Assembly (NCBI GenBank): GCA_022578605.1
Contig: MU394076.1
Location: forward strand, 464,635-528,634
Length of the DNA: 64,000 nt
DNA from: Camillea tinctor
Lineage: Eukaryota > Ascomycota > Sordariomycetes > Xylariales > Xylariaceae
Reading direction: 5' to 3'
The notes under the pieces were generated by a model. It had not been told where the DNA came from. It saw only the letters and a list, made by a program, of their open reading frames with translations, and searched no databases. Each line of letters starts with the position of its first letter. The first letter of the stretch is position 1. This document shows, piece after piece, positions 25,237-37,704 of this stretch. Position numbers and translations under genes: made by a program.

Positions 25237-27196
25237 TTAGGGCGCACCAGGACAATTCTTCGCGTCTTGTCCAAGGTACTTCGTCATGACTGCTTTGAAG
25301 TCCTGCTCGTCAACAACAGCACCGGTGCCTCCACATCTCGCCTTCTTTTGGAGGTCAGAGCAGAGACCATCAAGATCAAGGTCGCCTGATTGCACTCTAG
25401 GACATCCTTGCAATTTTTCCCTGCTATGGAGTTAGCTTGTGCCCGGAAAGACAAGACATAGGCATAAATATTGTGAACACAACGTACCATATGGTGCTGC
25501 AGGTGAGAAGCTTCCCATTGGTTGTGGGAACAATAGTGTCTTCTGTCTCCTTCCTGGCGTCGATCTCGGCAATGATGTCTTTCTTAGGCGCACTTGGGCT
25601 TGGAGCTGCCATATTGTATGGTGTGGTGAAGTCAATATCGAAAGCATCATTGAAGAAGCTGTCATCAAAGTTTGTGTTGGCTAAGACGTTGTCTTGGGGC
25701 TCGCGGTAGCCACCGAATAACTGGGGATCGAACGTCCCTCCGTTCTGCTGAGCAAGCCAGTCAAAACCACTGAAGTCGATATTCAAGTTCCCGAAACCTA
25801 ATAATTGGTTAAATACTACTTGGAGACCATGATTAACCGTCACTTACTAGATGTGCTGTCGCTCGTCAGGCCGGGGTGCTCCTCCCCAATGGTGGTCAAC
25901 GTATCCATAGGCTTGAAACCAAGGGGGGATTGGGTGAATGGCTCGGGCGACGTCCCGCAGGATGAGCTCGCCCCAATGTTCGAATTTGAAGACGCAGAGG
26001 GGGAGCAAGAATTGGTCGCGTTCATGCTGTAGTGGGTCGAGTCCAAACTGGTTCTAGATCCGTTGCCACCGTAGGTGCCCTCGTAAGGCGGGGAGTTGTT
26101 GAGAGTACCGTTGTATTTGGCTAGGTTCTCTCTTGCCTGAGGGTCCGAGTTTTGACGAGACTTGGAGGTATTGGGGGTGGCACCATCCTTGGACTTATCG
26201 GACGGGCTAGGCTGGCTGTTGGGACTATTGCCGGATGATGGCGATGGGTACGATGATGATGATGATTGTTTGGCACCATTCTTGCTGGAAGTCTGGACTC
26301 CGGGAACCATTCCAAACTTGGGGAACTCGAACTGGAAATTAACATCATTGATATTTTGAATAGCAGCGTTCCCAAAGGTGTGCTGGCTGGCTCGAGGGGC
26401 GCTAGACATGGTGCGGGCGCTGTTATTAATAAGCGATAGCTTCTTCTTGTACTGTTCTAGCTCAGCCGTCATCTTTTCCACCTGGGCTCGTAGTTGGCTG
26501 TTTTCATTATTTGTAGCCGCCGAGGCTTTCTCGAGTTCCTCGACTTTAGTCTCCAAGTCCTTCAGATGCTTCTCCTTGCGTTCTCGGAAAGCCCGCTGGG
26601 CAGCACGGTTTTGAGCCTTTCTCTTCTGCGCTGGGGGTTAGAAGGCGTCACATAGTTGCTGGGTATGGAGCAAGGCTGGGGCTGGCTCGATTACTTACCG
26701 AACTGGGTTCATTGGTGAGAGGCTTACGCCCGGGCTTCTTCGGGACTTTACTCTCACTCTCACGGCGCTTGCCACCACCACCCTCCTCTTCTTCATCGTC
26801 GTCCTCATCGGGATGACTCCTCTTATCCGAATTCTCGTTCTCGGGTGAGCTCGCCTTTGAGCTGTCTTTGGTGGCATCAGTGTTTGGCAAGTCGCCAATC
26901 ATCTGTCCCTGATTATCATTGCTAAAGTCGAAATCGAAGCTGCTGTCTGGACCCAAGTCATAATCGTAATCTAGGAATGGGCTTTCTTGGGTTCCATTGG
27001 CGCCGTCGAAGCTGGAACTTTTGTGATGCTGAGCAGGAGAGTTGGTCAGAGAATCAGGAGAAAGGGTCAAGGCATCGTTGGAGGCAGGATTGCTGTTAGA
27101 TGGCTGGTTGGAGGTGAGGGCACGAAAGAGCAAATTCTGCTGCTGGGGAGTAAGGATGAAGTTGGGAAGAACGTTGGGGCGAGATGACGAGGCCAT
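25237..27196 (-). CDS. ap1: AP-1-like bZIP transcription factor (Yap1 family)
   Basis: Redox-sensing activator of oxidative-stress genes. Four exons, 27196-26699, 26625-25848, 25797-25488 and 25420-25237, give 589 residues, typical length. The basic region KRKAQNRAAQRAFRERK opens exon 2 at residue 167, followed by a leucine zipper to about residue 230. The N-terminal cysteine-rich domain shows Cys373 and Cys389 in a CSPSASSN...SSSCGTSPEP context. The C-terminal domain has Cys525, 535, 549 and 558 around LDGLCSDLQKKARC, with hydrophobic spacing that in Yap1 forms the Crm1 export signal. Oxidation joins the two clusters by disulfides and blocks export in Yap1; the same mechanism is likely here because all parts are present. 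The exon 2 acceptor was set at the CGCAG rather than the preceding CCCAG because only it keeps the basic region in frame. Confidence 0.96.
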
Positions 27197-27484
27197 GGTG
27201 ACTTGTTTTGTTTTAAGATCGAAGAAATTGATTTATGTAGTATGTAGATGAAGGATGGTGTATTCGGAAATACTCAATCGAGCTCGCTGGCGACCCCTCT
27301 AGAGAAGTCGCCACTTCAAAAGCGGGCGAAGGGATTGTCTTTCTCTTTTCCTTCTTTTGCTCTTTGGTATCAACGACGACGTGACTCGTGTCGATGATGA
27401 TGATGAGAGAAGAGACCTTGAGGGGTTCAGTACAGGCTGGTGTTTTTTTTTTGACGACAGGAGCAGAGTAGAATAGTGTTGAGT

Positions 27485-27506
27485 AGTTCAGTTCAGTTCA
27501 GTTCAG
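27485..27506. repeat. AGTTC pentamer microsatellite
   Basis: Just over four tandem copies of AGTTC, about 290 bp upstream of the AP-1 start codon, in its leader or promoter. Confidence 0.8.
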
Positions 27507-27557
27507 CTTCTGACGACAACAGGACTCTGAGCCGTTGAAGGACTGTGCGCGAATGGT

Positions 27558-27575
27558 TCAGGGCGATGGCGACAT
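27558..27575 (-). promoter_or_regulatory. Candidate upstream ORF in the AP-1 leader
   Basis: On the minus strand ATG at 27575-27573 opens a five-codon frame (Met-Ser-Pro-Ser-Pro) closed by TGA at 27560-27558. It is the only ATG I find between 27197 and 27580, so it would be the nearest upstream start if the transcript reaches it. Upstream ORFs are known in the leaders of yeast YAP1 and YAP2. Whether this leader is transcribed here cannot be seen. Confidence 0.35.
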
Positions 27576-30209
27576 ACAACCAACACAAACGAGGTTGGTG
27601 GGTATGGGACGAAACGAGCAATAGAAAAACCGCCTCTAGGATTCTAGAAGCCGAGATAGAGCCTTTTTTTTTTTTCCCCGTTGGTGTAGAGTGAGGATTG
27701 GAGAAAAGTGGCGGCCTTTCTGCCTGAATTTTTTTCTTTTCTTTTCCTTTGGCTTTGGCTTTGGCTTCTTCTCTTCACCCTCTCTCTTCTCTTTTGCCCC
27801 CCCTTCTTTAACAATGGGAGTTTCGTTAACAATGTTGGTAACACCCCCCCTCTTACACTTTTACTTTTCCGTGGTATGGGTATGTGTATAAAAAAGTATA
27901 GATATGTATAGGTATAGGTATAGGCGTCTGAACAGCGTGTCAATCAATGTAGGAGATTCCAGGTTGTAAGTGGATGACGGACCCTGACAGTTGCTGGTGA
28001 TAGAAGGAAATGGAGAGAGGGGGTTAGAAAAAGTAAGGCAGGTTTCCGATTTGTAAGCGCTCTATGTCCGGCCTGCAGACTTCGCCCGTTACGGAAAGGT
28101 CAAGGGGAATTTCCCTGGACGGCTCGGAGTTAGCGGGTCTGCTGATTGTGGCCGATTGCTGTTGTTAACTGTTACACGCCTGTGAAAGGATTCTGTTGGT
28201 TGGTTGAGCTGAAGGTTTTACAGAAGTACCTACCACTACAGGTTTAATACGTTCACCCCGTCCTTTTTCTTTTTTATTTAAATTTGTTATTCTTCTTGTA
28301 GCTTCTCTTTTATCTTTGTCTTTCGTTCCCTTTCTCTCTTACCTACAAATTTAGTAGGTAAAAAGGATGGTTCATGTGGTGCCCTTTTTTGTAGGGCTTA
28401 GTTAGATCTAAGCTAGGTAGATATAGGTATATACACTGCATTACCTACTACGTCAATAACCCTTTCATCATCACCCCGCCATTTCCGGGGGCATATACCC
28501 ATACATGAATATATATGCGGAAATAGTTCCCAATAAGTAATCCGCATGAAATTCTAGAGGCATTCTCTCATCTTCTCTATACACGTTTTACGAGGTAATT
28601 TGTAGAATCCCCTTGGAAATATTGACGATAGCATTAAATCATTTCATTGTAACTACAGGTATTGTACAGTACATACATGTACCTACATAGTGGCTGTAGA
28701 CTCGGAGGCTGTAGAAATGGTAACGCTAAATAGGTGTAATACTTAAGTTACATACATGTACACTATGTAGTTCCTCAAGTCCGTGTCACACCCACTTATA
28801 AAACTTGGGTTGAGCCATACAGAATTGTCCTTCTTCTCCGATTGGAGCTGCCTTTTGCAGCCACCGCCCAGTCCAGACTTACAAAGCACATAAAGAACCG
28901 TCTGCATACTAGGTAACTTTTGATACAATGGACCGACGATCGCCATCATTAAACGGCGGAAGTCGGTCGGTCGGCGATAACAAGTTGCGTGACTCCTCAC
29001 CGTACCCCCCGCAGACGCGGACCTAAAGATCCTGAGATGGACGGACCCCTGCACTTATACCAGCTCTGTACTTACTCAATTCAAGATATGATGCCCGGGC
29101 TGCCTGCCTGGATGTCAGCTCAAACAGACTTTACCTACGAGCAATGTGCCTGATGAGATAGATCATATGCACCTAGGCTGTTATGTAGCGCTGATGGCGG
29201 GGATCACCTAACCAAGCTGCTGCTTACAATTTATATCCAACATATGCCCGTTGAATCTGCTATATACCTAGGTAAGTACCTATATCATCATGTAGGTGAA
29301 TGGCTACTCGTAGGCCCTTTCGCCCTATTTCCGACTAGTGTTTCATTCTATATTGTCCGCGGAAAGGAAACGCGAGATGCCCACGTAGTGGATGAGTCAG
29401 GCCATGCCACTTACAAATTATATCTAGGACCTGATTTGGGGGTTCCTCAGCAGACACTGAGAGCTGTCCTCCTAGGAAAAAGAAAAGAAGGAGGTTGTTG
29501 TGAAAGACGGATAGATTGGTAATGTAAGACGAGATCGTTGACTTTTCATGACTTACTTACCATGTTTTGTTTTATATTGAGATATTAAGAAGAAGAAAAA
29601 AAAACATCTTTCCCCCTTTTCTCTTTTTCTCTTGTTGTTGAAATAGGAAAAGCAAATGTTTTATGGTTGAAATTTAGGTAAGTCCCTAATTATCAAGTTC
29701 CTTTCTAGGTCCACTGTTGATACTACAGGTTATCAAATAGGAGATATAAATGCAGGTGTACGTGGTCCGGGGACGGGAGAAGAGGGAAGGGGGATATGTA
29801 GGGATAGAGGTGGGTGGTAGCCTAGGAAATAGGATAGGTAAGCTAGTACCTTACCTAATACTCCGTACAGTTATATCGACTTACCCCGACTCCCCGCATT
29901 TGGGCACTGGTATACACCTACTTGACAGCTGACAAGCTGGTCGACAAGTCTGCTGTGGGGTAAAAGAATGATAACGATAAGATAACCCCGATACCTTGGG
30001 TACATCAAACGGCAGATCGATCATCAGCCTCGTCACCCCATTCATACACCCCCCCCCCAACTTCATTCATATCATATCCATACATTCATCCATCATCCAA
30101 TAGCAACAATATCACCATCTGCAGTAGTACTTTCTTTTTCTGTACACCATAACTCCTCAAATCGGATATTTATTTGAGTCCTGAAGTCAATGAATCGGTT
30201 CACCTAGCT
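27576..30209. other. Intergenic, divergent promoters of AP-1 and BSD genes
   Basis: No supported gene in these 2.6 kb. Pyrimidine-rich tracts near 27665-27810 and 28260-28345 and several TACCTA/TAGGTA motifs (28210-28460, 29265-29285) are visible. One CGATAA lies at 29975-29980. Confidence 0.5.
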
Positions 30210-31645
30210 ATGGATCTCGCCTACGACCACATCGCCGAGGAGTCCCTCCCCAAAGAGAACAACAATAGCAATAATAACCGAGACCAGTCATCCGACAAAA
30301 AGCCCGAATCCACGTTGAACGAGGATATCCAGGAGGCATACCGCGCATTCTCCACCAGCACTTGGGGAACTTGGTTGGGTGGTACTGTCGGGAAAGTGGT
30401 CAAACAGGTATGTCAACAAAGGGGAAGGGGGGAGCATCAGGGGGTGTGGGGTAAACCCGATAAAGGGGGAACGACGCAATTCACTCGCTAACATGCGCTC
30501 TACAAATACAGGGCGAATCCGTCTACAGGGAAGCGAGCCAAGAAGTAACCTCCCTAGGAGCTGATGCCTCGAGGGGTTTCGCGACCCTCCGCGCGAGGGC
30601 TATTTCCCTTACCACGTCGCCGAGCGTAATAGGACAGCCCGCACAACAAACAGGGGATAAGGAGAAGGATAGTGAGACTACCCCTACCACCGCCAGGGGA
30701 ACTAGCTCCGATGATGCGATCAAGGATTCCGAGACGGTGATCTCCAGGCTGAAAGCAGAGGCTGCTAAGCGGTTGAAGGATCTGCAGCGTGCCGAGGATG
30801 CTGCCGATGAAGCCCTACTGAAGTTCGGGAGCAACGTCCGCGATTTCTTTCGCGATGCCATCATTGTCAGGCCCGAGGGCGGATCTGGAGAAGGGCAGGA
30901 AAGCACTCAGCGTTTCGAAAGCAAGGATAATTCAGGGAAGCGGGTGATTCACACATCAAGATACGACGCGCAACTTCACGTCCTTCATACGACCGAGAAG
31001 AGCTTTACTGAAGACCCTGCCACCGATGAATTTCCTACGTGGGCTAAGGAATTCGACGTAGACAGCAAGACCGAGGACATCAGCAAGGACCTGGCCAAAT
31101 ACCCCGAGCTAAGAGTTAATATGGAGAGTCTTGTCCCTGATAAGGTTCCATATGCGGAATTTTGGACACGATACTATTTCTTGAGGCACACAGTGGATAC
31201 CGCCGAGGCCCGTCGCCGGGACCTTCTGAAAGGTTCGCCATATCCTTTATGAAGCTGATTATTTACTACGCTAACATGCATGTTTCTAGCCGCATCGGCC
31301 GAAGAAGAGATTGGGTGGGGTGAGGAATCGGACGACAGCGAGGAGTCGGAGGAGAGCGAATCAGAGGATGAAGAGGAGTCTGACGATGACACTGCGCCTA
31401 AGAAAGTGACGGAAAGGCCCCCGAGACCCAGTTCTACCGAGTCCTCTACTACGATCCACCCACCTGCCGCTAATAAAAGTTCTAAGCCGGAGCCCCGAAA
31501 GTCTGACGAAAAGTCTCAAGCAGACAGCGATACTAGTTATGATCTTGTCGGAGCTACTTCCGGAAATCCAAGCCAAGCTCCTAGCAGCCCTAAGGAAGCC
31601 CGGAAGATAGAGGAGGAGGACAGCGATGAAGAAGAATGGGAATAA
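30210..31645 (+). CDS. BSD-domain protein (Dos2/BSDC1-like)
   Basis: Three exons, 30210-30407, 30512-31232 and 31290-31645, give 424 residues. The N-terminus contains a predicted amphipathic part (STSTWGTWLGGTVGKVVKQ, residues 49-67). A helical Lys/Glu/Ala-rich region (EAAKRLKDLQRAEDAADEALLKFG) follows near residue 180. The BSD domain lies near residues 235-305, ending in the diagnostic FWTRYYFLRH. The last 115 residues are strongly acidic, ending DSDEEEWE. BSD domains are found in transcription/repair factors and in membrane-associated synapse/BSDC1-type proteins; this arrangement most resembles BSDC1 and yeast Dos2, whose biochemical role is not settled. The ATG was taken at MDLAYDH, 36 nt after the frame opens. 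The gene converges on TSR2, with stop codons 258 bp apart. Confidence 0.85.
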
Positions 31646-31903
31646 GTAGCTCCGTCCTACTCGGATGGCCAATATGCACATCCTCAATGTGGTATGGTTT
31701 GCGTATTCTGGTTTTTTCTATTAGGGTTCTTGCCTTGGGCGTTCTTTTGATCTTCGTTGGATGGTTTGAAGGAGCGAGGGCTCCCTCTGCGACTCTGTAT
31801 ATCCTTGTTTCCAGCAAACCTCAAAATGTTGAAGTGTCGCTTAATACTGAATCTTCTCCTTCTCTCCTTTTCTCTTGGTCTGTCGCGACACGCAAAGGAT
31901 GCT

Positions 31904-32659
31904 CTATCTCTTCTTTCTCGTAACCTTGGTGAAACCGTCCTCGTCTACCTCGGGAGGCGGCTTTTCTTTCGGCGCCGCCACAAGCGCGGGGGCCTCATCC
32001 ATATCAACATCAGAGTCACCATCTTCGTCGTCATCGTCGTCATCGCTCTCCCAATCCGTCTCCTGGTCCCCACCAGCTGTTTCTTCAACGACTACCTTCT
32101 TCCCCTTGGTGGCCAGCCACCGGCGGCGCAGGTCTTCGACGAGGTCAAAGTTACCCACGGCGCATTGGGCGCGCACCTTCATAATGCGGTCGGCGACCTC
32201 GACTTCGGAATCATCGTCGATGTTAGCCTCGAATTCGTCCCACATGACCTGCAGCAGGGTCGCTTCGACATCCTCAGCCAGCGGCTCTTCTCTCGACGAC
32301 GCGGATGATTTGGTCGTTTTCTGATTGTCCGACTCGGCGGCGGCGGCGATATCGACAAAGCTCGGGAACATTTCAGCGATGGCGCCGGCGAACCAGTCGC
32401 GCTTGTCGGCCGACGAGGGACCACCCCAGTTGTTCTGCACGGCGATGGTGAGGGAGAGCCATAGGTGCAGCGATATGGCGACGCCCTGCTCGAATTGCTC
32501 TTGTCGGACTTCTGGAGTGGGAGGTGGGGAGCCCGAAGAGAGGAGAGTACACAAGCGTAAGTATTAAGAACATATAGGTTATGTAGTGATTTGAATGACA
32601 GATATAATAATGGTTTCGTACTTACCGGGCGATGGTTCTGCCTGTGAACTTGACGCCAT
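31904..32659 (-). CDS. tsr2: Pre-rRNA-processing protein TSR2 (eS26 chaperone)
   Basis: Two exons, 32659-32626 and 32511-31904, give 213 residues. The conserved N-terminal domain carries the WGG signature (VQNNWGG, near residue 37) and the helical VMWDEFEANIDDDSE stretch. The tail is acidic (ETDWESDDDDDDEDGDSDVDMDE) and ends with basic FTKVTRKKR. In yeast, Tsr2 captures eS26 (Rps26), releases it from its importin and delivers it to pre-40S particles; the same role is inferred. The first exon codes for only MASSSQAEPSP plus one base and was placed by its GTAAGT donor and the matching CCAG acceptor. It is transcribed away from the lipase-like gene, with about 1 kb between the two starts. Confidence 0.92.
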
Positions 32660-33674
32660 ATTGAGATATATATTGATTAGACAACACGAGATACCGCCCG
32701 AGTTGTCTCTTTCTTTTTCCTTTCTTTTCCTTTATTTTTTTTTATTTTTATAACTACTCTTGTTTTCTCACCATACCGTGGGGTACTTGTAGGATGATTT
32801 GAGAGTGGATGGCGGGGCAGTGGACGCTATTTTTTTTTTTCCTTCCTAAATTATGCAGGCACTGTATTTTTTTTCTTTTGATCTTGCATAGCTTATCATT
32901 CTGCCATGTAATACCGCGTATGCGCGTATTGATCTCATTACCTAGGTCATCAATTGCGCCTCCCTCGGCAGTCTCAAGCTAACCCAATTCGGTCGAAAGC
33001 GATCTTAACGGACTACGGGACCCCCCTGCAATTCCCTGTTTCCGACACAGACACAGACCAACCGGACAGGGATTTGAGTCAAGCATACATAGTAGCATAG
33101 CTACATACCTGCATACCTCAAACACCCTGACACCATACACGCTAAAACACTTGGATCCAATTAATCCAAGAGAAAGGTCTTAGAAGCTCCAGAAACAGGA
33201 AATGACATCACCCATAATTTTATATGGTCCTGGGAGAGAGAAAAGAACCTGGGGGTACGAATTAGAATTAAAACTAGGGGGGAGCTGAGGAGCTCTTAAC
33301 CTATTGAAGGGACCATCATTATCACGTTTTCCCTTTACCCAGCAAGGAAATGAACGTCCCCTTTATTAGGTAGCCGAGCATAAGACTATTCTCTCTCTTC
33401 TCCTTCAAACCCCCTCCCCCGTCCCCATTCCCATCCCCATCCCCATCCCACCAAAGGGGTCCCTTCTCTTCCTTCTCTTTGCTATACCTACCTACATATC
33501 CTATTCCTCCTTAGCTTGTGACGAGTTGGGTCTTGTTTCGTTTTTGGGTCGAAGCTTGTTTTTGTTGTTTTTTTATGCCTGTGCTTGTGCAATCTTGGGT
33601 TTTTAGAGCTTCTTTATTGGTTAAATTATTTCTTTATGTTTTCCGGTCTTTTGGATAAAGAGGGCATCGTGACC
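32660..33674. promoter_or_regulatory. Divergent promoter region of TSR2 and the lipase-like gene
   Basis: About 1 kb between two divergent start codons. It includes T-rich tracts near 32718-32750 and 32830-32880, and a CCCCAT-type hexamer repeat near 33423-33450 on the lipase side. No gene seen. Confidence 0.45.
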
Positions 33675-36648
33675 ATGAATACCGCTACGGTTTCCATGGC
33701 GGTTACGCCCACTATACTCTCAACTTTCGTATCGCATGTATGTGGGAATCCTTTTTTTTTTCCCTCTTTACCTCTCTATCTTGCTATATTTCATTCTCCC
33801 TATAGCGGGCGGATGATGGACTGATTTATCTGTACGGAGCACTTATATCGTAAAAGTCAGCTGAGCTGGTTGCTGCTGGCACTCACCAACTACTCATACA
33901 CCTATGGACAAAAGTCTATACAAAGATAAAAAAATAAATGCTTACTTATCCTTATTCGCTCTTATAGTACTTCAATCGCAAACCGTTAAAACAACGACCT
34001 ACTGCTCACCTGTCTTACGACGAAGGTCTACATCTGATCCGTTCATTCCTCTCCTTCTCATCCAACCACGCCATCGAAGATCTCCAGGCGTTCACAGCAC
34101 AATGGGTTCCGCACCCTCAATGGATCAAAGTCGAAGATGTCGAGATACCCGAAGACAAACTCACCCAGGCCGCGAATGCTCTTATAGAGCAGCTAGGGCC
34201 GGATGGTATCAGGAAAGTCGGCGGTAGGAATTGGTGGCAATGGAGACAGTCCAATCGCGCCCTTAAGGCAGAGTGGATCGAAATGAGGTCCGACTATAAC
34301 GAGCGCAAGAAATTGAATGACATTGGCAAACGGATCATGTTTTATATCCACGGCGGGGCTTACTACTTCGGAAGTATTGACGAACATCGTTACCAGCTGC
34401 AGAGGCATGCGCGGAAACTGAAGGCGAGGGTATTTGCTCCGGAATACCGCTTGGCTCCTCAGTTTCCCTTTCCATGTGGTCTTCAGGACTCCATAGCGGC
34501 GTACCTGTACCTCTTGGAGACTCACGACCCGACAACTATAATATTTGCTGGAGACTCGGCTGGAGGCGGTATGGTTCTGAGCATGCTGGTTACATTGCGA
34601 GACCGTGGCATCCCTTTGCCTGCCGGTGCCATTCTCATTAGCCCCTGGGTTGACTTGACGCACTCGTTCCCTAGTCTATCTGAAGACTGTCCCCTGGACT
34701 ATATACCTTCCTGTGGCTTCCACCATAAACCTTCAGACGCTTGGCCACCTCTGAACGGCGACGAGCTATCCCAGTTGAAGGAGCAAGTCGCGAAGAATAT
34801 CCCACCGGCTCAAACAAAATTGATGAAGCCCGAGTCTGCTGAAATGAGTCGTCTTTCTCAAAAGCCCCCGGAGCCTAGTGTAGAGAGACTTTTGGGTGAC
34901 GGTCCACCGGCTGAGAGCCTCGCTGAGACGACGTATCTTTCGATCAATCTCGACGGCAAAGAGGTTCAGCTCAAAGATCAGATACAGGTATGATAACTTA
35001 TAGCATCCATGTCCCTTCGGAATTATTCACTGACATGCTCCAGATGTATACCACCAATGAGCTCCTATCCCATCCGTTGGTTAGCCCCGCATTGCAGCCA
35101 ACTCTTGGTGGCTTGCCGCCACTACTAATCACTACGGGTGGTGCGGAAATCCTCCGTGATGAACAGATATACGTTGCTCATAAATGCGCTAACCCAGCGG
35201 CATATCCTCCGGGTGATGCCTTCATGGACGAGCGGGCTCGAGAGCAACTTGCACGCTTCAAACCCACCGACGTCCAGCTCCAGATCTGGGATGATCTTTG
35301 CCATGTTGCACCCACCTTGAGCTTTACTCGGCCAGCAAAGTTCATGTATCGATCCATAGCTCAATTCGGAGCTTGGGCACTCGCCAGGGCCCAGAAGACG
35401 GAGATCGAAATTTTAGACGATTCCTCTATCTCGGTTGTCTCTAACTCTGGATCCGACTCTGATGCGCATGGCATACGGGGAAAAGATGACGATGACGACG
35501 ACTTACCTGAGAGCGACCAGCCTCAAGTAGGGAAGGCCGGGGATCCCCTACCCCCGTTCAAGGACCATATGATCCGACAGCGTGTTAGTCGTCACGGGGT
35601 TATCCGACCTCTAGAACCTGAGCTAGAGCTACCTGCGTGTCGGCTTGACCCTAATGAAGTTGGCGTGATTAAGGAGGGGCCAGTAAGAAAATGGCTTGAG
35701 ACCCGCCGACAATGGGATAGCCGCTATGGAAGCGTACGTGCTAAGATCCATAAGCGACGGCTTAAGGAGATGATGGCGGGATATGAAGTATTCGAAGGAG
35801 AGACACCACCTCCAAGCGCTCTTGCTGGGAGACGCAAGATCGGAGACGGTGTCGTTGGAAGAAAGAGAAAGAAGAGCGCCGGACTCGCTCTATGGTCACT
35901 GTGGGGTGCTAAGCATGACGAAGCAACATATCACCGAGAGCAGAAAGCAGACAGGGCCCCTGATGTTAAAGTGGCCACGACTGAGGAGGGAGAGGGTGCA
36001 AGAGAACCTGCCGATATCCAGAAACAGGAACGGAATATCTTCAGGAAAAATATCGCAGTCGGACGAAGCAGGTCAAGGACGAAGGTCGTTAAAGACGAGC
36101 ACCAAATTGTGGATGAAGATAACGTGGATGAAAATACCCCTGTCGCTGTTCTCATAGCGAAGCGAAAGGAAAAGGGGAAACAACTTGAAGAAGAACCCCT
36201 CCCCTCACCGACTACTGGTCTCTCCCCTCCCAACACAGGTGTCGCCGGCAAAAGGCCCATCATCGGGGGTATAGCAGTCCCATTCAGTCTCAAGAAGGAA
36301 GCGGATACAGCCAGCATGCTCACCCTAACATCGGTGCTTGATCAGCAATCCCGCACCACGAGCCCGAGACTAAGCCAGGAGATTAATTTGAGCGCCGTTG
36401 CCGCCGGCTCATCTTCCGCGGCTGGTGATCAGCAGGATGACGATGACTACAGTGGGGTGGAGACCCCTTTCACGTCCAGTGTGTACGCCACCCCTCTCCT
36501 CTCGCTGGGAGGCAATGAGGAAAAGGGCTACCTCGATGGGAAAAGTTCAATCGTCGCCGTCGATGGTGATACTACCCCTAACGGAAGACCACCACTAGAG
36601 AGCTTTTCTACCGCTGCGGAGGATCTGCCTAAGGCCCAGCAATCGTAA
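33675..36648 (+). CDS. Hormone-sensitive-lipase-like alpha/beta hydrolase with long C-terminal extension
   Basis: Three exons, 33675-33737, 33968-34987 and 35044-36648, give 895 residues. The catalytic half (about 1-480) is an alpha/beta-hydrolase of the HSL family: oxyanion motif HGGAYYF (about 149), nucleophile elbow GDSAGGG with Ser218, and probable triad partners Asp400 (GGAEILRDE) and His448 (DDLCHVAP). It should hydrolyse carboxyl esters; the natural substrate is not predictable. A disordered insert of about 110 residues (FHHKPSDAW to KEVQLKDQIQ) splits the core between Ser and Asp. About 440 residues after the catalytic domain are charged and low-complexity, with basic patches (GRKKRGH-like GRKRKKS) and acidic runs, and match no domain I know. 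The ATG was chosen because the first exon splices in phase to YFNRKPLKQRPTAHLSYDEG; a second in-frame Met lies seven codons later. Confidence 0.85.
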
Positions 36649-37704
36649 AGAATAATAGTAAACGTAATAAGAGCGTTGTGTCAAAGATTTCCCGACTTGG
36701 GTAAAAAACTTTCCTTTTTGGATTTGGATTTTTTTCCCCTTCCCCTTTTGATTTTTTGTCCTTTGGAATACACGAGCAGGCGAACTAGAGCATTGAATTG
36801 TGCGTGCGAGAAGAGAAAGAGAGACAGAGCATTCACACATATATACCCCTTATTTCAATAGAGTTATCAGACTTTCTTTTTTTTTTTCTCCTTCTGTCTT
36901 TCTCGTTTTTTCCCTTGTCAGTCTATTCCCACCGATCTTTTCTATCAGAAAGAAAGAAAATCTAGGTAATTGATATAATGTCTGTATACATGTTCTTGTA
37001 CGGGTTAGCTACTCTAAGCTCCGATGAGACGGGCGAGTTTCAACATGTTGATACGGGTGGAGGAGGTACATTGACCCAGATCTCTGTTTAATGTAACTAC
37101 GCTACAATCATCATTACGAATTCTAGGCTGTTTACATGTTACGTATACTTCTTCCTAACGTAGTGGCTAGAAAGATAATTGGCGTAGGAGGTGGCGACGG
37201 TTCATGACGAGGATTGGAGATATGGTTTTGTTAGTGAGTAGAGCAGTAGGGTTAGAACATAGATCCCTAGGTTAACCCCCCTTTATGTCTGCTTGGTTCA
37301 AAGTTGGGTGTAAAATGTTCGTCCTTTTTTATCTTTCTCTCCCTTTCTTTGGGTAGTAGTGCTACACACATATATACTATATAATACAGATACATAATTT
37401 CATTTCCCCCTACAGAACGTGCTTCTTGGCTTTTGAACGGGAATATATTTACCAGCTCGTTGCGCTGTCCCTCATGAACAACCCCCTCTTTCCTTCCTTT
37501 AATACCTTGCGCCGTGAGCGATCCGTCGCTGATGTTCGTATTGACTACGCTCCCTCTCCCCTTGGAATGCCTAACTTAGTTTGTTTAGATTTTGTGGCTG
37601 TCCTCCTATCCTCCTCTCCCACCGCATCTCCAGTCCATTTATTTCACTCTCCCCCCCTCGGTCTATAAGGGGCAATAACAGGTAAAGACAACGGAGAAGC
37701 CAAC
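36649..37704. other. Intergenic between convergent lipase-like and mL41 genes
   Basis: One kilobase of A+T-rich flank with T-rich runs. The short open frame at 37426-37668 lacks coding character and no gene is called. Confidence 0.5.

Noticed and set aside
34193..34663. 156-codon minus-strand frame opposite the lipase-like gene
   Set aside because: The plus strand carries the conserved HGGAYYF and GDSAGGG motifs; the antisense frame has none.
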